Assembly: GCA_040755755.1 (NCBI GenBank)
Contig: JBFLZW010000004.1
Coordinates: 1 to 64,000, forward strand
Length of the DNA: 64,000 nt
Reading direction: 5' to 3'
Source of the DNA: a bacterium
GTDB taxonomy: Bacteria > SZUA-182 > DTGQ01
Position numbers and translations under genes: made by a program. Below, piece after piece: positions 17,601 to 26,891 of the stretch. Each line of letters begins with the position of its first letter. The stretch's first letter is position 1. Under the pieces are notes generated by a model, which was not told where the DNA came from, did no database searches, and saw only the letters and a program-made list of their open reading frames with translations.

Positions 17601-20164
17601 ACTTTCTGGTTGTCTGGGAAAACCAAGCCACGGTCAATAATTTCTTCGGCAAGGATATCTACGGTGCCATCGTAGGGCCAAACGGCTCAATTGTCAAACA
17701 GCGATTCATTATCTGCACCATGCAAGGCGATCAGACCAGCCCGCGGGTTTCCTGGGACAAGGCCACGGCAAGCTACCTGGTGGTCTGGGACTCACAGCCC
17801 CTCTATAAGGATGCCAAAGGTGATACCGTAGCCTGGTATGACACTGATATCCGTGGATTGCGAATTGATAAAGACGGGGCGTTAATCGGCAGTGCGGCCA
17901 CAAGCCCAGGATTTGAAATCTGTGCCATCCAGGGAATCCAGAAATTCCCGGCAATTTCGGGTAACGACCTTCTTTCCCAGGTGGTATGGATGGATAACCG
18001 GAACATCTCTCCCTATTCCCTATCCTTACCGTACAGTTTCGATATCTACAGTACTCCGGTTAAATCCTTTCTGGGCTGGCTGGAGGATGAAGATTTCATG
18101 TCCGGCGTTAATCCGGTCATCGGAGGTAACGGGAAGAACTATACGTTTAAAATTAACTATCTGGATATGTACGGCAAAGACCCGAAAACCAGCCAGGTGT
18201 GGATCGATCTGAATGGAGATGGCGAGTATAGTGCCCAGGAAAAGTACAACTTGACTCCTGACACTCAGGATTCAGATCCTCTCGATGGAAGGACCTACAG
18301 CAAGAGCATCTCTCTGGCCTTATCACCGGACAGCTATCTGGGAAACGGCAGACTCAACTACCGGTTTTATTTCGAGGATACAAACTTCTCCCCGGCAGCC
18401 GGAAGTGCCAATCAGACTAAAACCATTCAGGTAAATTATCCCAGGCTGTTTTGGACGCAAGGTCAGCAGGGAGTTAACCCTTCAACCGGAGCTCCCGGTA
18501 CTTCGTTCCAATTTTCGGTCACCTATTACTACCAGCCTTCAGATACTCAAAAATATGGTCCAGAACCGGGGATTGCCCAACTCTGGATTGACCTTAACCA
18601 TGATGGGCAATATCAGTCGAATGAAAAATACAACTTGAGCCAGGTGGACTCGAATGACCAGAATTATATGGATGGGAAAGCATATTCGTATAAATTCACG
18701 GGAAATACACCTGGCGAATATAATTATCGGTTCTACTTCGAACATCCGGAGGGCGGGCAGGCACTGGGAGAGCCGACAAAAGATGACCAGAAGTTTACTG
18801 TTTCCGGCGGTCCTTCTTCCTGGACAACTTACACAACCGGGAATACACCAAATCTGGCCGGAGATTATATTACCTCCCTGGCGTTTCAACAAGATACCCT
18901 CTGGGTGGGTACCGCGACCGGCTTGAGCAGATTTGATGAGCCGGATACATGGTCAATAGTGCAAGTCGGTGCCGATCCTGATACGGCTCGCTCAATGATT
19001 ACTGCTTTGGCTGTTGAATCTTCCTCCGATAACCTGTATGTTGGGACTCCCTCCGGACTGAAAAGCTACAATGGCACTTCCTGGAAAGAATACGACAAGG
19101 CAACCACTGATGAGACACTGGATAAAAATTACATAGGTGCCCTGGCTCTTGATGAGGTAAACCGGAGATTGTGGATTGTTGTCCCCCCCACGAGCAGCGG
19201 TCAGGGATCAGACCAGACATCAGCCTCGGAGAGCGATCCTAATGACCCTTCAATCCAGGCCACGTTAATTCAATATGATATAGAGACAAACACCTGGACT
19301 TCGTATACCAAGCTCAACACCGCGACTCATGCAGGTGGAGGGCTTCCGGGTAATCAAATCGGTGCCATAAGCGTTGACAGTAACGGAGACCTCTGGGTTT
19401 CCACTGCTGTCCCGGGAACTGCCGAACAGCCGGGATACAGGGGGCTTTCCCGGTTCAGGGTTGAGCAGAAGGAATGGACCCATTATTCCACGACGGTAAA
19501 TAATGAAGGGGGAACTCTGAAGACGGATTACATTCAAAGAATTAATGGAAGTGATCCCGGCTTCCTGTGGATTAGCGGAATCAGCACGGATTCAGCCGAT
19601 ACCGGAGGAACGAATGGAGGGCTTTACCAGTTTGATATCGAAGATAACAAGTGGGTTGCTCACCTGAGTAAAGGCAGTCCGGATGTAAACTTGGGCAGCA
19701 ATTTCATCAATGCCCTGGCGGTAAATGGCTCCGTGATCTGGATTGGAACCTGGCCCCCCACAACAGATGAGGCTGCCGGAGGTGTCAGCCGGTATGACTA
19801 CAATAAGAATACCTGGGCACGGTTCACTACGAGTGACGGCCTGGTTGATAATCGCATTAACGCTATTGCAGTCCAGGGTTCTGATGTCTGGATCGGCACC
19901 CCGGCAGGTTTGAGCCGCTATGGGACCGGTCCCGGTGATGACAAAAAAGTCGATTCATATTTTAATGCCGATAATCGCTTTGCTTTTCCCGATGACAAGG
20001 GCTGTTTTATCAGTTCCCTTGCCAATCCCTTCAATCGAAATTCAGTCACGAGGTTCCGTGCACTCTGGTTCTTCGGACGGATTTTTGGGGTGGTGATTAT
20101 ATTCGGCGCAGGTGCCGCATTCCTCTCTTGTGTAAGGAGATATTCATGGGTAGAAAGACAGTAG
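14672..20164 (+). CDS. Giant secreted multi-repeat propeller protein
   Basis: About 1830 residues. ATG 14672 follows GAGGG at nine bases; a signal peptide (LFLLIISIFLLIFASH) ends near EVEAT. Layout: first block of repeats centred on YLVVWxD with IYGxR and G-x-L (residues about 35-450). Next, two Ig-like units with WVEGDGGVSPDPG and Asp-rich loops such as DINYNGTYDGNE (about 455-680). A second YLVVW block follows (about 690-1130), then Ig-like units with DLNGDGEYSAQE and DLNHDGQYQSNE, possible calcium loops (about 1140-1390). Propeller blades (LAVDxxxxxLWVST, IWIGT) run from about 1395 to 1780. The end is KGCFISSLANPF, a hydrophobic segment (FGRIFGVVIIFGAGAAFL), then basic CVRRYSW: a tripartite C-terminus like a surface-sorting signal. 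Probably a cell-surface protein; ligand unknown. Confidence 0.75.
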   Translation: MSRQRNTCLFLLIISIFLLIFASHPEVEATDYLNICTMSGSQISPASVWNKEQAEYLTVWQSGQNTDPNRSICGLRLDPSGGITGGSSTPYIISPIRGGDLYYPSVACNPAKNQYLVTWHDKDADNPSSTKIYASLVSFDGNGKITKNLISAIHTVKGNPSFPKAAWNGEQFLIVWYDYHELTGIAGADIYGTRIDADGTVLDPNSFAICTSTSSQLAPVITGYHRQSAEGGPEERGWLVAWVDERNPSSGKDIYAAVIQQNADGTVSPAESFPVCTVEKDQKSLSVATGPQGFFIVWQDGRLRDTKDNQGNSYGNFILGARISFGGQLLNPARMEIPITRLEPYEGRIPGTQPSVACIQNNYLVVWDYKSTVYGHRVSLEGEILDIDSQTGQPKPVSLSDTAKSASMPSVASGGPDARGLITWVIDAGQSQGKDISGVVYELPPSPQLEWVEGDGGVSPDPGEGGTEFTFKVKYIKAEGGGSQPLAHGVLIDINYNGTYDGNEVFDLANSGNDIYQKKIKILYDGEQTGEKTISYKFYFRDEHNVAQGPPAEDHTFTIGPHNQVPKLSWSAGKGYLQDGVEPDSSEDGITFTFKVKYQDMDGTVPSTHQVWIDLDGSNMFEENEKFSLETEGSVNYAQGAIFQLSKLMRVNRAGLIPYRFVFDDGANVAQGEPAEVHCLVITNTAETCIHSSLNSQAFPDIASLSGGSLVIWEDLRDAELVDKEKHPELYQGSRIYGRFLDKEGALLENQEEIQIGNQSKAKFKPRIAGQGDVYLVVWEDLRNGRVETGGTNPGYLNTDIYGQIIDATDLDRVIEIPIATYSTDTLSSNQNKPAVAAGANNRFLVVWEDSKDIDNTGKNIQGAIVSYDPAYSTAGVIPQDTAANDNFIIYDEDYHEHQTNPAVAWGGSNYLVVWQDYRPEEDGDINSHLYANPVDPNGQVMDGYRPKLQNQILGNPVCTDPNTIQENPAIASDGTNFLVVWENQATVNNFFGKDIYGAIVGPNGSIVKQRFIICTMQGDQTSPRVSWDKATASYLVVWDSQPLYKDAKGDTVAWYDTDIRGLRIDKDGALIGSAATSPGFEICAIQGIQKFPAISGNDLLSQVVWMDNRNISPYSLSLPYSFDIYSTPVKSFLGWLEDEDFMSGVNPVIGGNGKNYTFKINYLDMYGKDPKTSQVWIDLNGDGEYSAQEKYNLTPDTQDSDPLDGRTYSKSISLALSPDSYLGNGRLNYRFYFEDTNFSPAAGSANQTKTIQVNYPRLFWTQGQQGVNPSTGAPGTSFQFSVTYYYQPSDTQKYGPEPGIAQLWIDLNHDGQYQSNEKYNLSQVDSNDQNYMDGKAYSYKFTGNTPGEYNYRFYFEHPEGGQALGEPTKDDQKFTVSGGPSSWTTYTTGNTPNLAGDYITSLAFQQDTLWVGTATGLSRFDEPDTWSIVQVGADPDTARSMITALAVESSSDNLYVGTPSGLKSYNGTSWKEYDKATTDETLDKNYIGALALDEVNRRLWIVVPPTSSGQGSDQTSASESDPNDPSIQATLIQYDIETNTWTSYTKLNTATHAGGGLPGNQIGAISVDSNGDLWVSTAVPGTAEQPGYRGLSRFRVEQKEWTHYSTTVNNEGGTLKTDYIQRINGSDPGFLWISGISTDSADTGGTNGGLYQFDIEDNKWVAHLSKGSPDVNLGSNFINALAVNGSVIWIGTWPPTTDEAAGGVSRYDYNKNTWARFTTSDGLVDNRINAIAVQGSDVWIGTPAGLSRYGTGPGDDKKVDSYFNADNRFAFPDDKGCFISSLANPFNRNSVTRFRALWFFGRIFGVVIIFGAGAAFLSCVRRYSWVERQ

Positions 20165-20808
20165 CTGTTACCATATTCATTGTTCTGTGTACTACGCTGC
20201 CGCTTGGGGCCAAGGCTGAAACTTTGCGGAGAGGAACCTCCCTGGAACTGAGAGGCGGCTATTACCGTCCTTCGGACAATGATAAGTGGGATATCGCTTT
20301 TGGCCGGAGTTTTTCCGGATTCGGGGGTCTGAAAATCGGTAAGGAACTTCTCACAAACATCGACATTGGATTCAGTGCAGACTATCTGCACGAAACGGCG
20401 AGGGAGTGGTCCGTTTACTTTGTTCCCCTGGGACTGAGCCTGACCTATGCCATGCGCTATTATCAGGATCAGCTTTTCGTCCCCTACCTGGGGGGAGGAG
20501 TCGACTTTGTCTACGGAAAGACAGGGCGCATACACCAGGGTAACATCGAGCCATCCTATCTGAAAGAAGCGGGCTACCATGCGGTCGCCGGAATGCGGCT
20601 GCTCCTGGACGCACTGGCTGGTGAAGATGCCGAATCTTTTGATCAAAAGTACGGAGTCAATAACAGCTACCTGGTACTTGAGGCCAGATATCTGAAACTT
20701 TTCAATGCAGATTATGCTGATCAGGAATTTGAATCCGGTGTACCGGGGACAGGATATCTGGACCCTAAAGGAGTTATGATTTCTCTTGGCTTTCTGGTGG
20801 AATTTTAA
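20146..20808 (+). CDS. Outer-membrane beta-barrel protein
   Basis: About 220 residues. AAGGAG precedes ATG 20146, which overlaps the end of the giant gene by 19 bases (coupled translation). A signal peptide (VAVTIFIVLCTTLPLGAKAE) is followed by alternating strands such as LELRGGYYRPSD, FGGLKIG, IDIGFSADYLHE and YLGGGVDFVYG. The last residue is an aromatic Phe (SLGFLVEF), as expected for insertion by the BAM machinery. Coupling to the giant gene suggests the barrel helps anchor or export it, but that is inference. The stop overlaps the convergent tatD stop. Confidence 0.75.
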   Translation: MGRKTVAVTIFIVLCTTLPLGAKAETLRRGTSLELRGGYYRPSDNDKWDIAFGRSFSGFGGLKIGKELLTNIDIGFSADYLHETAREWSVYFVPLGLSLTYAMRYYQDQLFVPYLGGGVDFVYGKTGRIHQGNIEPSYLKEAGYHAVAGMRLLLDALAGEDAESFDQKYGVNNSYLVLEARYLKLFNADYADQEFESGVPGTGYLDPKGVMISLGFLVEF

Positions 20809-21599
20809 GCAGGTCCGAATTGAGGGAATAGCCGGTTGAAGTTGGCAGCGATCCGGGAAGCCGCTTCGGGGAGAGGAACCTTTTTTATTTCAGCGATCCT
20901 GCTGGTTACGGCAGCCACATAGGAAGGTTCATTCCTTTTTCCTCGATGGGGTGAAGGGGCAAGGTAAGGGGAATCCGTTTCGGTCAGGATGCGGTCAAGC
21001 GGGGTTTCCCGGCAGACCTCCTGAAGAGTTGCGGACTTTGGATAGGTCAGCGGTCCGGCAAACGAGATGAGAAGATTAAGCTTCAGGCAATCATGAGCAA
21101 AGGAGCGATCGCCGGAAAAGCAGTGCATAATTCCCCCGATGCTGGATACATCCTCCTCTTTCATGATACGAAGGGTATCGGCCTGAGCATCCCGGCAATG
21201 GATCACGAGCGGAAGCTTTAATTCCCTGGCCAGACGAATCTGGGCACGGAATATGCGCTGTTGATCCTCCCGGGGAGAAAGGTCCCGATAGTAATCAAGT
21301 CCCGTCTCTCCCAGAGCCACAAAGAAAGGCTGCGAGGTCAAAAACCGGCTCATCTGCTCGAGAGTTTCATCAGTGACTTTTTGAGCATCATGGGGATGGA
21401 TGCCCAGGGCTGCCAGAAAGAAATCGGGATCTTGACGGCAAATATCCAGAGTCTGGTGGGCTGAAGGAATGCTGAGGGCTACGGTGAGTATTTTTTTCAC
21501 CCCGGCCTTTCGAGCAGCCTGGATAACCTCGCTCCGGTCCTGGTTGAACTGCTTCATATCCATGTGGGCATGGGAATCAATCAGCGGGATTTCATTCAC
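20805..21599 (-). CDS. tatD: TatD family hydrolase / DNase
   Basis: A 264-residue metal-dependent TIM-barrel hydrolase. Metal-binding and signature motifs are all present: DSHAHMD at the N-terminus, ALGETGLDYYRD, LVIHCRDAQADTL, IMHCFSGD and TETDSPYLAPSPHRGKRNEP. Family members act as 3'-5' exonucleases. ATG 21599 overlaps the moaC stop by four bases. Confidence 0.95.
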   Translation of the reverse strand: MNEIPLIDSHAHMDMKQFNQDRSEVIQAARKAGVKKILTVALSIPSAHQTLDICRQDPDFFLAALGIHPHDAQKVTDETLEQMSRFLTSQPFFVALGETGLDYYRDLSPREDQQRIFRAQIRLARELKLPLVIHCRDAQADTLRIMKEEDVSSIGGIMHCFSGDRSFAHDCLKLNLLISFAGPLTYPKSATLQEVCRETPLDRILTETDSPYLAPSPHRGKRNEPSYVAAVTSRIAEIKKVPLPEAASRIAANFNRLFPQFGPA

Positions 21600-22126
21600 G
21601 GGTTTTTCTCTGCTCCTTCCTTTCCAGTCACCGCCGCTTCACTCCCTTCGCGGATAAAGGTTCCGCTGCGGCCTCCGCTTTTTTTCATGAGAACAATATT
21701 GGAAATGCTCATGGCCCGGTCTATGGCCTTGCACATGTCGTAGATGGTGAGAGCAGCGACAGACACGGCAACAAGAGCTTCCATCTCGACCCCGGTTTGT
21801 CCGATGGTCCTGACCCTGGACTCAATGATGATCGAGCTTTGTGTCTGATCAATGGCAAAATCAAGGTCAATGGCAGTTAAGGGAATCTGGTGACAAAGCG
21901 GAATCAGTGATGAAGTGCGCTTTGCGGCCATGATGCCGGCAATTTTGGCTACTTCCAGAGCGTTCCCTTTTTTTATCTCATTCTGCATGATAGCGTTCAG
22001 AGTCTGAGGCTGCATAAAGACAGTCCCGCGGGCCGACGCTTCGCGGACCGTTGCCTCTTTGGAACTGACATCAACCATCCGGGCCTGCCCATGTTCATCA
22101 AAGTGTGTAAGTTCTGGACTGTTCAA
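21596..22126 (-). CDS. moaC: Cyclic pyranopterin monophosphate synthase MoaC
   Basis: A 176-residue enzyme of molybdopterin biosynthesis that forms cPMP from the MoaA product. Typical stretches: THFDEHGQARMVDVSSKEAT, AAKRTSSLIPLCHQIPLT, GQTGVEMEALVAVSVAALTI, YDMCKAIDRAM and LMKKSGGRSGTF. It fits the molybdoenzyme (formate dehydrogenase) encoded 13 kb away. The C-terminus is slightly extended. It forms a two-gene unit with tatD. Confidence 0.96.
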   Translation of the reverse strand: MNSPELTHFDEHGQARMVDVSSKEATVREASARGTVFMQPQTLNAIMQNEIKKGNALEVAKIAGIMAAKRTSSLIPLCHQIPLTAIDLDFAIDQTQSSIIIESRVRTIGQTGVEMEALVAVSVAALTIYDMCKAIDRAMSISNIVLMKKSGGRSGTFIREGSEAAVTGKEGAEKNP

Positions 22127-22161
22127 AGGATTATCCTTTCCCTATAGTTCTTAAAATCCCC

Positions 22162-23412
22162 CTAAACTTCAGGTGAGATGAACCAATTCCGTAAGATGTC
22201 GCTTTTTTTATTCTGGTTATGAGAAGTCTTATAGTTCATCAGTTCTTCTTTATTGGAGAGTAATCGCCAGGCTGTTTTAATATACAAAAATATATTACTT
22301 TTTAAATACAACGGGTAATAGAGCAAAGCTTTTTTAGAGCTTAAATCCAGGTCATATATTCCCGATACAGCTCTCAACGAGGTAAACAACCCTTGTTGGA
22401 AGATGGCTATCTTGGCTTTCATGTGCGGTGCTACCCATAATCGAGCTATGATATTCGGTCGTGGTACAGCATTACTAAAAAGCTGCTCTATCGCCAGGTC
22501 AATGATCTGGGGATCAAAATTATCCGGCTTTAAATCTTCCAAGACCGCCGGGGGTATGGTTACCTGGAGCACTTCCTCTGCAAGACGAAGTGTGAGGTAA
22601 ACACATTTCTCGCTTTTCCACTCATGGGTACGAAGCGTTACCTGTTCCCAGTCAATCTCATCATGATAATACCACAATGTTTGGGAAATGTCATACAGGT
22701 GTTTGAGTCCACCGGAAAATATATGGGCCGCAGTATGAAGACATTGATGTAAAATCAAATCTTCAGGACAGAGAATGAGCGCTTCAACACCGGCTATGGT
22801 ACATGGCCGGGCCCTTTTCCAAAACCCTTCGATATCAATTGTGTAACCATGAATAAAATTGCTGATATTCCAATGCAGCTCCAATATTTCTTTATCCGGT
22901 CCTTCGAATGGAACTAAATGTTTTTGGATTTTGCACTGCTTTTCAATGCTGAGTTGTATGTTTTGCTTATAACCTATTTCAAGCAATTTTTCCCCGGCCC
23001 TGGCCAGGTCCCTTTTCCTGATTAAAAGATCGATATCGTGAAAAAAACGCAAAGCCTTATCCTGATAGACAGTTGCAGTCAAGGCAGCACCCTTGAGAAC
23101 GATAGGTTCGATTCCATCCTCTTTAAGAACCTTCAATATGTTGCCAAGCTCATGATAGAGATGCTCATTCCGAAAGGCGTTCAGATAATATCCAGCTTTT
23201 AACGTCTGGAGCACACTTTGGGGAATGCTGCCTCCGATTCCCTTCAGCTTATGATACAAGAGCGGAATACCTGCATTCAACTGGGCTTTCATCATGACTT
23301 CGTTCCAGTTGAAACCGGAATTGGGAATACTCTTGACTTTGTCATATATCCCGGTATCTGTTTCCCCTCTCATGCAAGAGAGCAAAAATTCACATTCAGG
23401 AGATAGATTCAT
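22162..23412 (-). CDS. Nucleotidyltransferase family protein (NTP_transf_5 type)
   Basis: A 416-residue protein of the uncharacterised nucleotidyltransferase family. The key region is IEPIVLKGAALTATVYQDKA followed by the metal-binding FFHDIDLLIRK (D-x-D). The rest is helical, including ELHWNISNFIH and LIHQCLHTAAHIFSGG-like segments common to this family. Such proteins recur next to HprK-like kinases and PqqD proteins in peptide-modification loci, which is the arrangement here. The substrate is unknown. It is the last gene of the minus-strand cluster, seven bases after the C25 protease. Confidence 0.82.
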   Translation of the reverse strand: MNLSPECEFLLSCMRGETDTGIYDKVKSIPNSGFNWNEVMMKAQLNAGIPLLYHKLKGIGGSIPQSVLQTLKAGYYLNAFRNEHLYHELGNILKVLKEDGIEPIVLKGAALTATVYQDKALRFFHDIDLLIRKRDLARAGEKLLEIGYKQNIQLSIEKQCKIQKHLVPFEGPDKEILELHWNISNFIHGYTIDIEGFWKRARPCTIAGVEALILCPEDLILHQCLHTAAHIFSGGLKHLYDISQTLWYYHDEIDWEQVTLRTHEWKSEKCVYLTLRLAEEVLQVTIPPAVLEDLKPDNFDPQIIDLAIEQLFSNAVPRPNIIARLWVAPHMKAKIAIFQQGLFTSLRAVSGIYDLDLSSKKALLYYPLYLKSNIFLYIKTAWRLLSNKEELMNYKTSHNQNKKSDILRNWFISPEV

Positions 23413-23418
23413 GGCATT

Positions 23419-26400
23419 TCACCTCAATACCTTATCTTCATCCCACACACTGGGCCGCCAATTATTTTTCGGGTCGATAATTTCAATAAGGTATCCTGTA
23501 TCTTTCAGAATCCGGGATTTTTTTCCAGCAGGCATACCGAAGAAGTAATAGCTTTCCTGCCACTTTCCTCCTGGAGCATCGAGGGTTTGCAGACTCGAAA
23601 TAAATTTTTCGCCTAATTCTTCGAGAAGATCATATGAGGTAAAAGCATGAAGGGGTGCGGGGAAATTTATCCAATGAGAGCCTATTCCCCATGTATAGCG
23701 GGGATAAATATCTGAGCAGGTAAGGGGTAGGGTCAGGTCATTTTTCATCTCAGCGTAAAGGATGTAGCTTTGTCCGGGTATAATTTCAAAATCTTCCCCC
23801 TGGAAACCTCCGTTCTGCCAACCTCCGATTTGCCATCGGTGGTGAAGAGAATCGAAGGCTGAAATTTTTTGCAGCTCGATTCCCTGAGTATTCGCATATG
23901 CCTGAAGATCTGACACCTTCCATGAATTTTCCATCTTGCCGGGTAAACAGAATACATTAATCCCGGGTTTAATCAGTATCTGTGTCTCTGCCGATGGTCC
24001 CAATCTGCCTTTCAGTTCAGTAGCGGGGTCGCCAAAAAGCATATATGATTGAAGCGTGTTCGCCGAAACTTTATTCTGGACATATGAATTAATACGGGCG
24101 GATGTAGTACAAACGCCCAACCGTCTTATCTTTTGTTTGAAAATAAGATCAAACAGCTCTGCACTTAAATTGCTTTGATTTGCAGGATATTCTACATTGA
24201 TGGGAGCAAAACAGGCCAAAGCCCCCTTTCTTTCCGCCCGCAGCAGCTCTTCCGCCAGGCAGTAATCTGCCTCGGGGTGGGGGAAAAAACCATTCAAACA
24301 GGTAAAGGTAAGAACAAAAGCAGGCTTATCGATATTGTGGAGACTTGCGACGTCTTTTATCGTAAATAGACCTGACCATTGATCGGTACTGCCATGGCCG
24401 GTATAGGTAGTAAGTAAACACCCTTGAGAAATTTTTTGCTTTAAATCCTCTTTGGCCAGGGAGACATCAGCATAATTACCCTTATAGACTTTCTGAAGCT
24501 CAAAATTGCCGGGCAAAAATTTTTGAGCAAGGCTATCGGGGATATCGGTATACGACGAATCTCCACTTCCCGCCACAAAAAGCGCTCTTTGATGCCAGGG
24601 CTGGTTTTCCTGTTGTTCGTAGGAGATAATCTTTTCGCCGACTTTTTGAGCCTCTTCCGGGGTTCGGATCGATATTCTGCCTAAGAACATGTCTGGCAAA
24701 ATATCTTCGCCATTGACACACACAAACCAATTATCATTTGGAGTTTCTCCAATTTCAGGAGTATGATAGATGTGGGTGGGAACAAAGTTCATTCTTCCTT
24801 TTCGAAAATGATCCAGATAATCCATATTCGCATCGCCTACCAGTAATACATACAATGGGGCTGGAGGAGTCCAATTCTGGAAGCAATATTTCAAAAAATC
24901 CCGGATTGCCTGAGGGGTAAATATCCCGGCGGAAAATTCGTCGTATATATCCTGCACATCTACCACCTTCACCCGCAGTCCCTGAGATCTTCTATGCTCA
25001 GCCAGGGGCAGAATGCTTTCATACAAGGAAGAATGAGTTATCATGATGTAATCTGCACCCTGTCGCTCCGATCGTAAGCTGCTCACGTGATCCAGTTCAA
25101 GGGAAAGGGGTTTCTTTTCTCTCCCGATACCGAGTATTGCATACCGTTGAGCCCCTTTGAGGGTATCAGTGAATTTCACCCGGTATTGTGAAGGACCGGT
25201 TTTTTCAACGGTAATGTCTTCTAGTGCGGTGATATTGCAGGGATCATCGACATCAAAGACAGACAGTTCCTTTTCAGTGAACCCGTCTATCTGGACATCC
25301 TGCACCCCCTCTCCCGGCAGAGAAAAAATCAACTGGTTATCATTGGCCATGAAACGTCTTGGATAAGCAAGCTTAATCCAATTTACATAGATGATATCGA
25401 CCGGATTCCCTGCCTGCGCCAAGGCTTCGATGGTGACTGTATTGCTTCCTTCCTGTAAAATTCCCTGAGAAATTTCTATCCGTCGTAAATATTCGATTTG
25501 CCCATCCCAGGAAAAATCGTCTACTTTTGTGCCATTCAGGGAAATGACCAGATGATGATCCGGAAAGAAGGAAGTATTAGTCTTCCCCTGAAAAAAAAGC
25601 TGTAACTCACAATTCATATCGCCAGGGGCAATATGGTAAAGTTGCATGGGGAAATTATTGCTGGCCGGAGGTGAAAGCTGTTCCCAAAACCAATGGTCTT
25701 TCCCTTCTCCATCGGGAATGGTTTGCCAATAGAGGTTATTTTCTTCCCAGTGAAGATGCTCCGTGAAGTAATCCTTCGCTGTTCCGGCGTTGCCGAATGC
25801 ACCGTTACGGCATTGGATTCTCAGCCCTTCTGCTGTATTCTCCTGATACAACCAATAGATATTTGTTCTGGTAAACTCGGAATCAACCGGACATCCCCAG
25901 AATTTAATCTGATCATCGGGATGAAATACACCATCTTTCGCCCCGATGATTTTGATGGGGACCTGCTGTCCCTTATTGGAGAGAGCTAATTTTTGCGGAA
26001 TAATCAGGTTAAGGTCCCATCCCGCGCTGTGTAAGTCGGTTCCGGAAATTCGGTAGAGTCCTTCCTGCTCAACCGCAATTTTCAGGGGAGGCAACTCGGA
26101 AAAAGAAGGCTCTTTTCTTTTTCTTATCGTTTCTTCCGGGGAAATAGACAATAATTGCCTGCTTTCCTCCATCGAGTAATTCAGTAAAGTATTCTCCAAG
26201 ACCTGTTCGAATTCTCCCCAGAAGGGCTGATAATCAGAATTTCTTATTACGGTGATTGATCTCCTGAGTCTTTGAGGGATATTGTCAAAGGTGATTTTTA
26301 TTTTGAGATTTTTGTAAAACCGCATCTTTTGTAAGGCAGGATTATACTGAACAGGATAGATAGATAAGCGGGCAACTTTCTGGTACCTGAGATATCCTTC

Positions 26401-26889
26401 CTGCTCAATAATAACCGGCTTCTCCGGCATCCAATGGTCCTGGGCATAGCATGTGCGGTCAAGAGTAAATTCTTCCCGCAGGAAAGATGCACTATCTTCT
26501 GTCTCAAGAATCCGCCTGGGAGCAGGACAAATAAGAATGTTATCGAAAGTCTCTATCTTCTCTTCCAGGATTTCCCAACCGACTCTGGCCAATGGAGGCA
26601 CTGCGATCAAGGCCCCTTGCACGGGAAGCTGCGGTTTACCTGGTTCCTGAGTCACTCCTGCATCAGCGAGAGCGACAGTGGAATAAAATTCCCGTTGTAT
26701 TTTTTTCTTCTTGATTTGAAGCTCGGCGGGACAAAATTCAATCGTCAGACCCTGCGGCCCTTTTTCGACGATTTTTATTTCACCCGCTTTACTGTAATTG
26801 GCGGGAAAAACGAAAAGAACACTCAATAAGATGATAAAAAGGAGATGATTTTTCATGGTATCAAATACAGAGTAACGGCTTTCAAGCAC
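23419..26889 (-). CDS. Secreted C25 (gingipain-like) cysteine protease
   Basis: 1156 residues from GTG 26889, which overlaps no gene but starts two bases after the kinase stop. ATG 26856 is an equally possible start and gives the neatest signal peptide (NHLLFIILLSVLFVFPANYS). Residues about 40-600 are a propeptide-like and beta-rich N-terminal region (AALADAGVTQEPGKPQLPV-type segment, PLKIAVEQEGLYRISGTDL). The C25 catalytic domain follows: YIMITHSSLYESILPLAEHR, VLLVGDANMDYL, catalytic His832 in YTGHGSTDQW and catalytic Cys864 in FTCLNGFF. This is the usual gingipain dyad spacing. The C-terminal 200 residues resemble a surface or adhesion module. In context it may process the cluster's peptide outside the cytoplasm, which is inference. 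Confidence 0.88.
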   Translation of the reverse strand: MLESRYSVFDTMKNHLLFIILLSVLFVFPANYSKAGEIKIVEKGPQGLTIEFCPAELQIKKKKIQREFYSTVALADAGVTQEPGKPQLPVQGALIAVPPLARVGWEILEEKIETFDNILICPAPRRILETEDSASFLREEFTLDRTCYAQDHWMPEKPVIIEQEGYLRYQKVARLSIYPVQYNPALQKMRFYKNLKIKITFDNIPQRLRRSITVIRNSDYQPFWGEFEQVLENTLLNYSMEESRQLLSISPEETIRKRKEPSFSELPPLKIAVEQEGLYRISGTDLHSAGWDLNLIIPQKLALSNKGQQVPIKIIGAKDGVFHPDDQIKFWGCPVDSEFTRTNIYWLYQENTAEGLRIQCRNGAFGNAGTAKDYFTEHLHWEENNLYWQTIPDGEGKDHWFWEQLSPPASNNFPMQLYHIAPGDMNCELQLFFQGKTNTSFFPDHHLVISLNGTKVDDFSWDGQIEYLRRIEISQGILQEGSNTVTIEALAQAGNPVDIIYVNWIKLAYPRRFMANDNQLIFSLPGEGVQDVQIDGFTEKELSVFDVDDPCNITALEDITVEKTGPSQYRVKFTDTLKGAQRYAILGIGREKKPLSLELDHVSSLRSERQGADYIMITHSSLYESILPLAEHRRSQGLRVKVVDVQDIYDEFSAGIFTPQAIRDFLKYCFQNWTPPAPLYVLLVGDANMDYLDHFRKGRMNFVPTHIYHTPEIGETPNDNWFVCVNGEDILPDMFLGRISIRTPEEAQKVGEKIISYEQQENQPWHQRALFVAGSGDSSYTDIPDSLAQKFLPGNFELQKVYKGNYADVSLAKEDLKQKISQGCLLTTYTGHGSTDQWSGLFTIKDVASLHNIDKPAFVLTFTCLNGFFPHPEADYCLAEELLRAERKGALACFAPINVEYPANQSNLSAELFDLIFKQKIRRLGVCTTSARINSYVQNKVSANTLQSYMLFGDPATELKGRLGPSAETQILIKPGINVFCLPGKMENSWKVSDLQAYANTQGIELQKISAFDSLHHRWQIGGWQNGGFQGEDFEIIPGQSYILYAEMKNDLTLPLTCSDIYPRYTWGIGSHWINFPAPLHAFTSYDLLEELGEKFISSLQTLDAPGGKWQESYYFFGMPAGKKSRILKDTGYLIEIIDPKNNWRPSVWDEDKVLR

Positions 26890-26891
26890 TA

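Noticed and set aside
16784-17626. 280-residue minus-strand frame opposite the giant propeller gene
   Set aside because: Mirrors the repeat periodicity of the real gene; antisense shadow.
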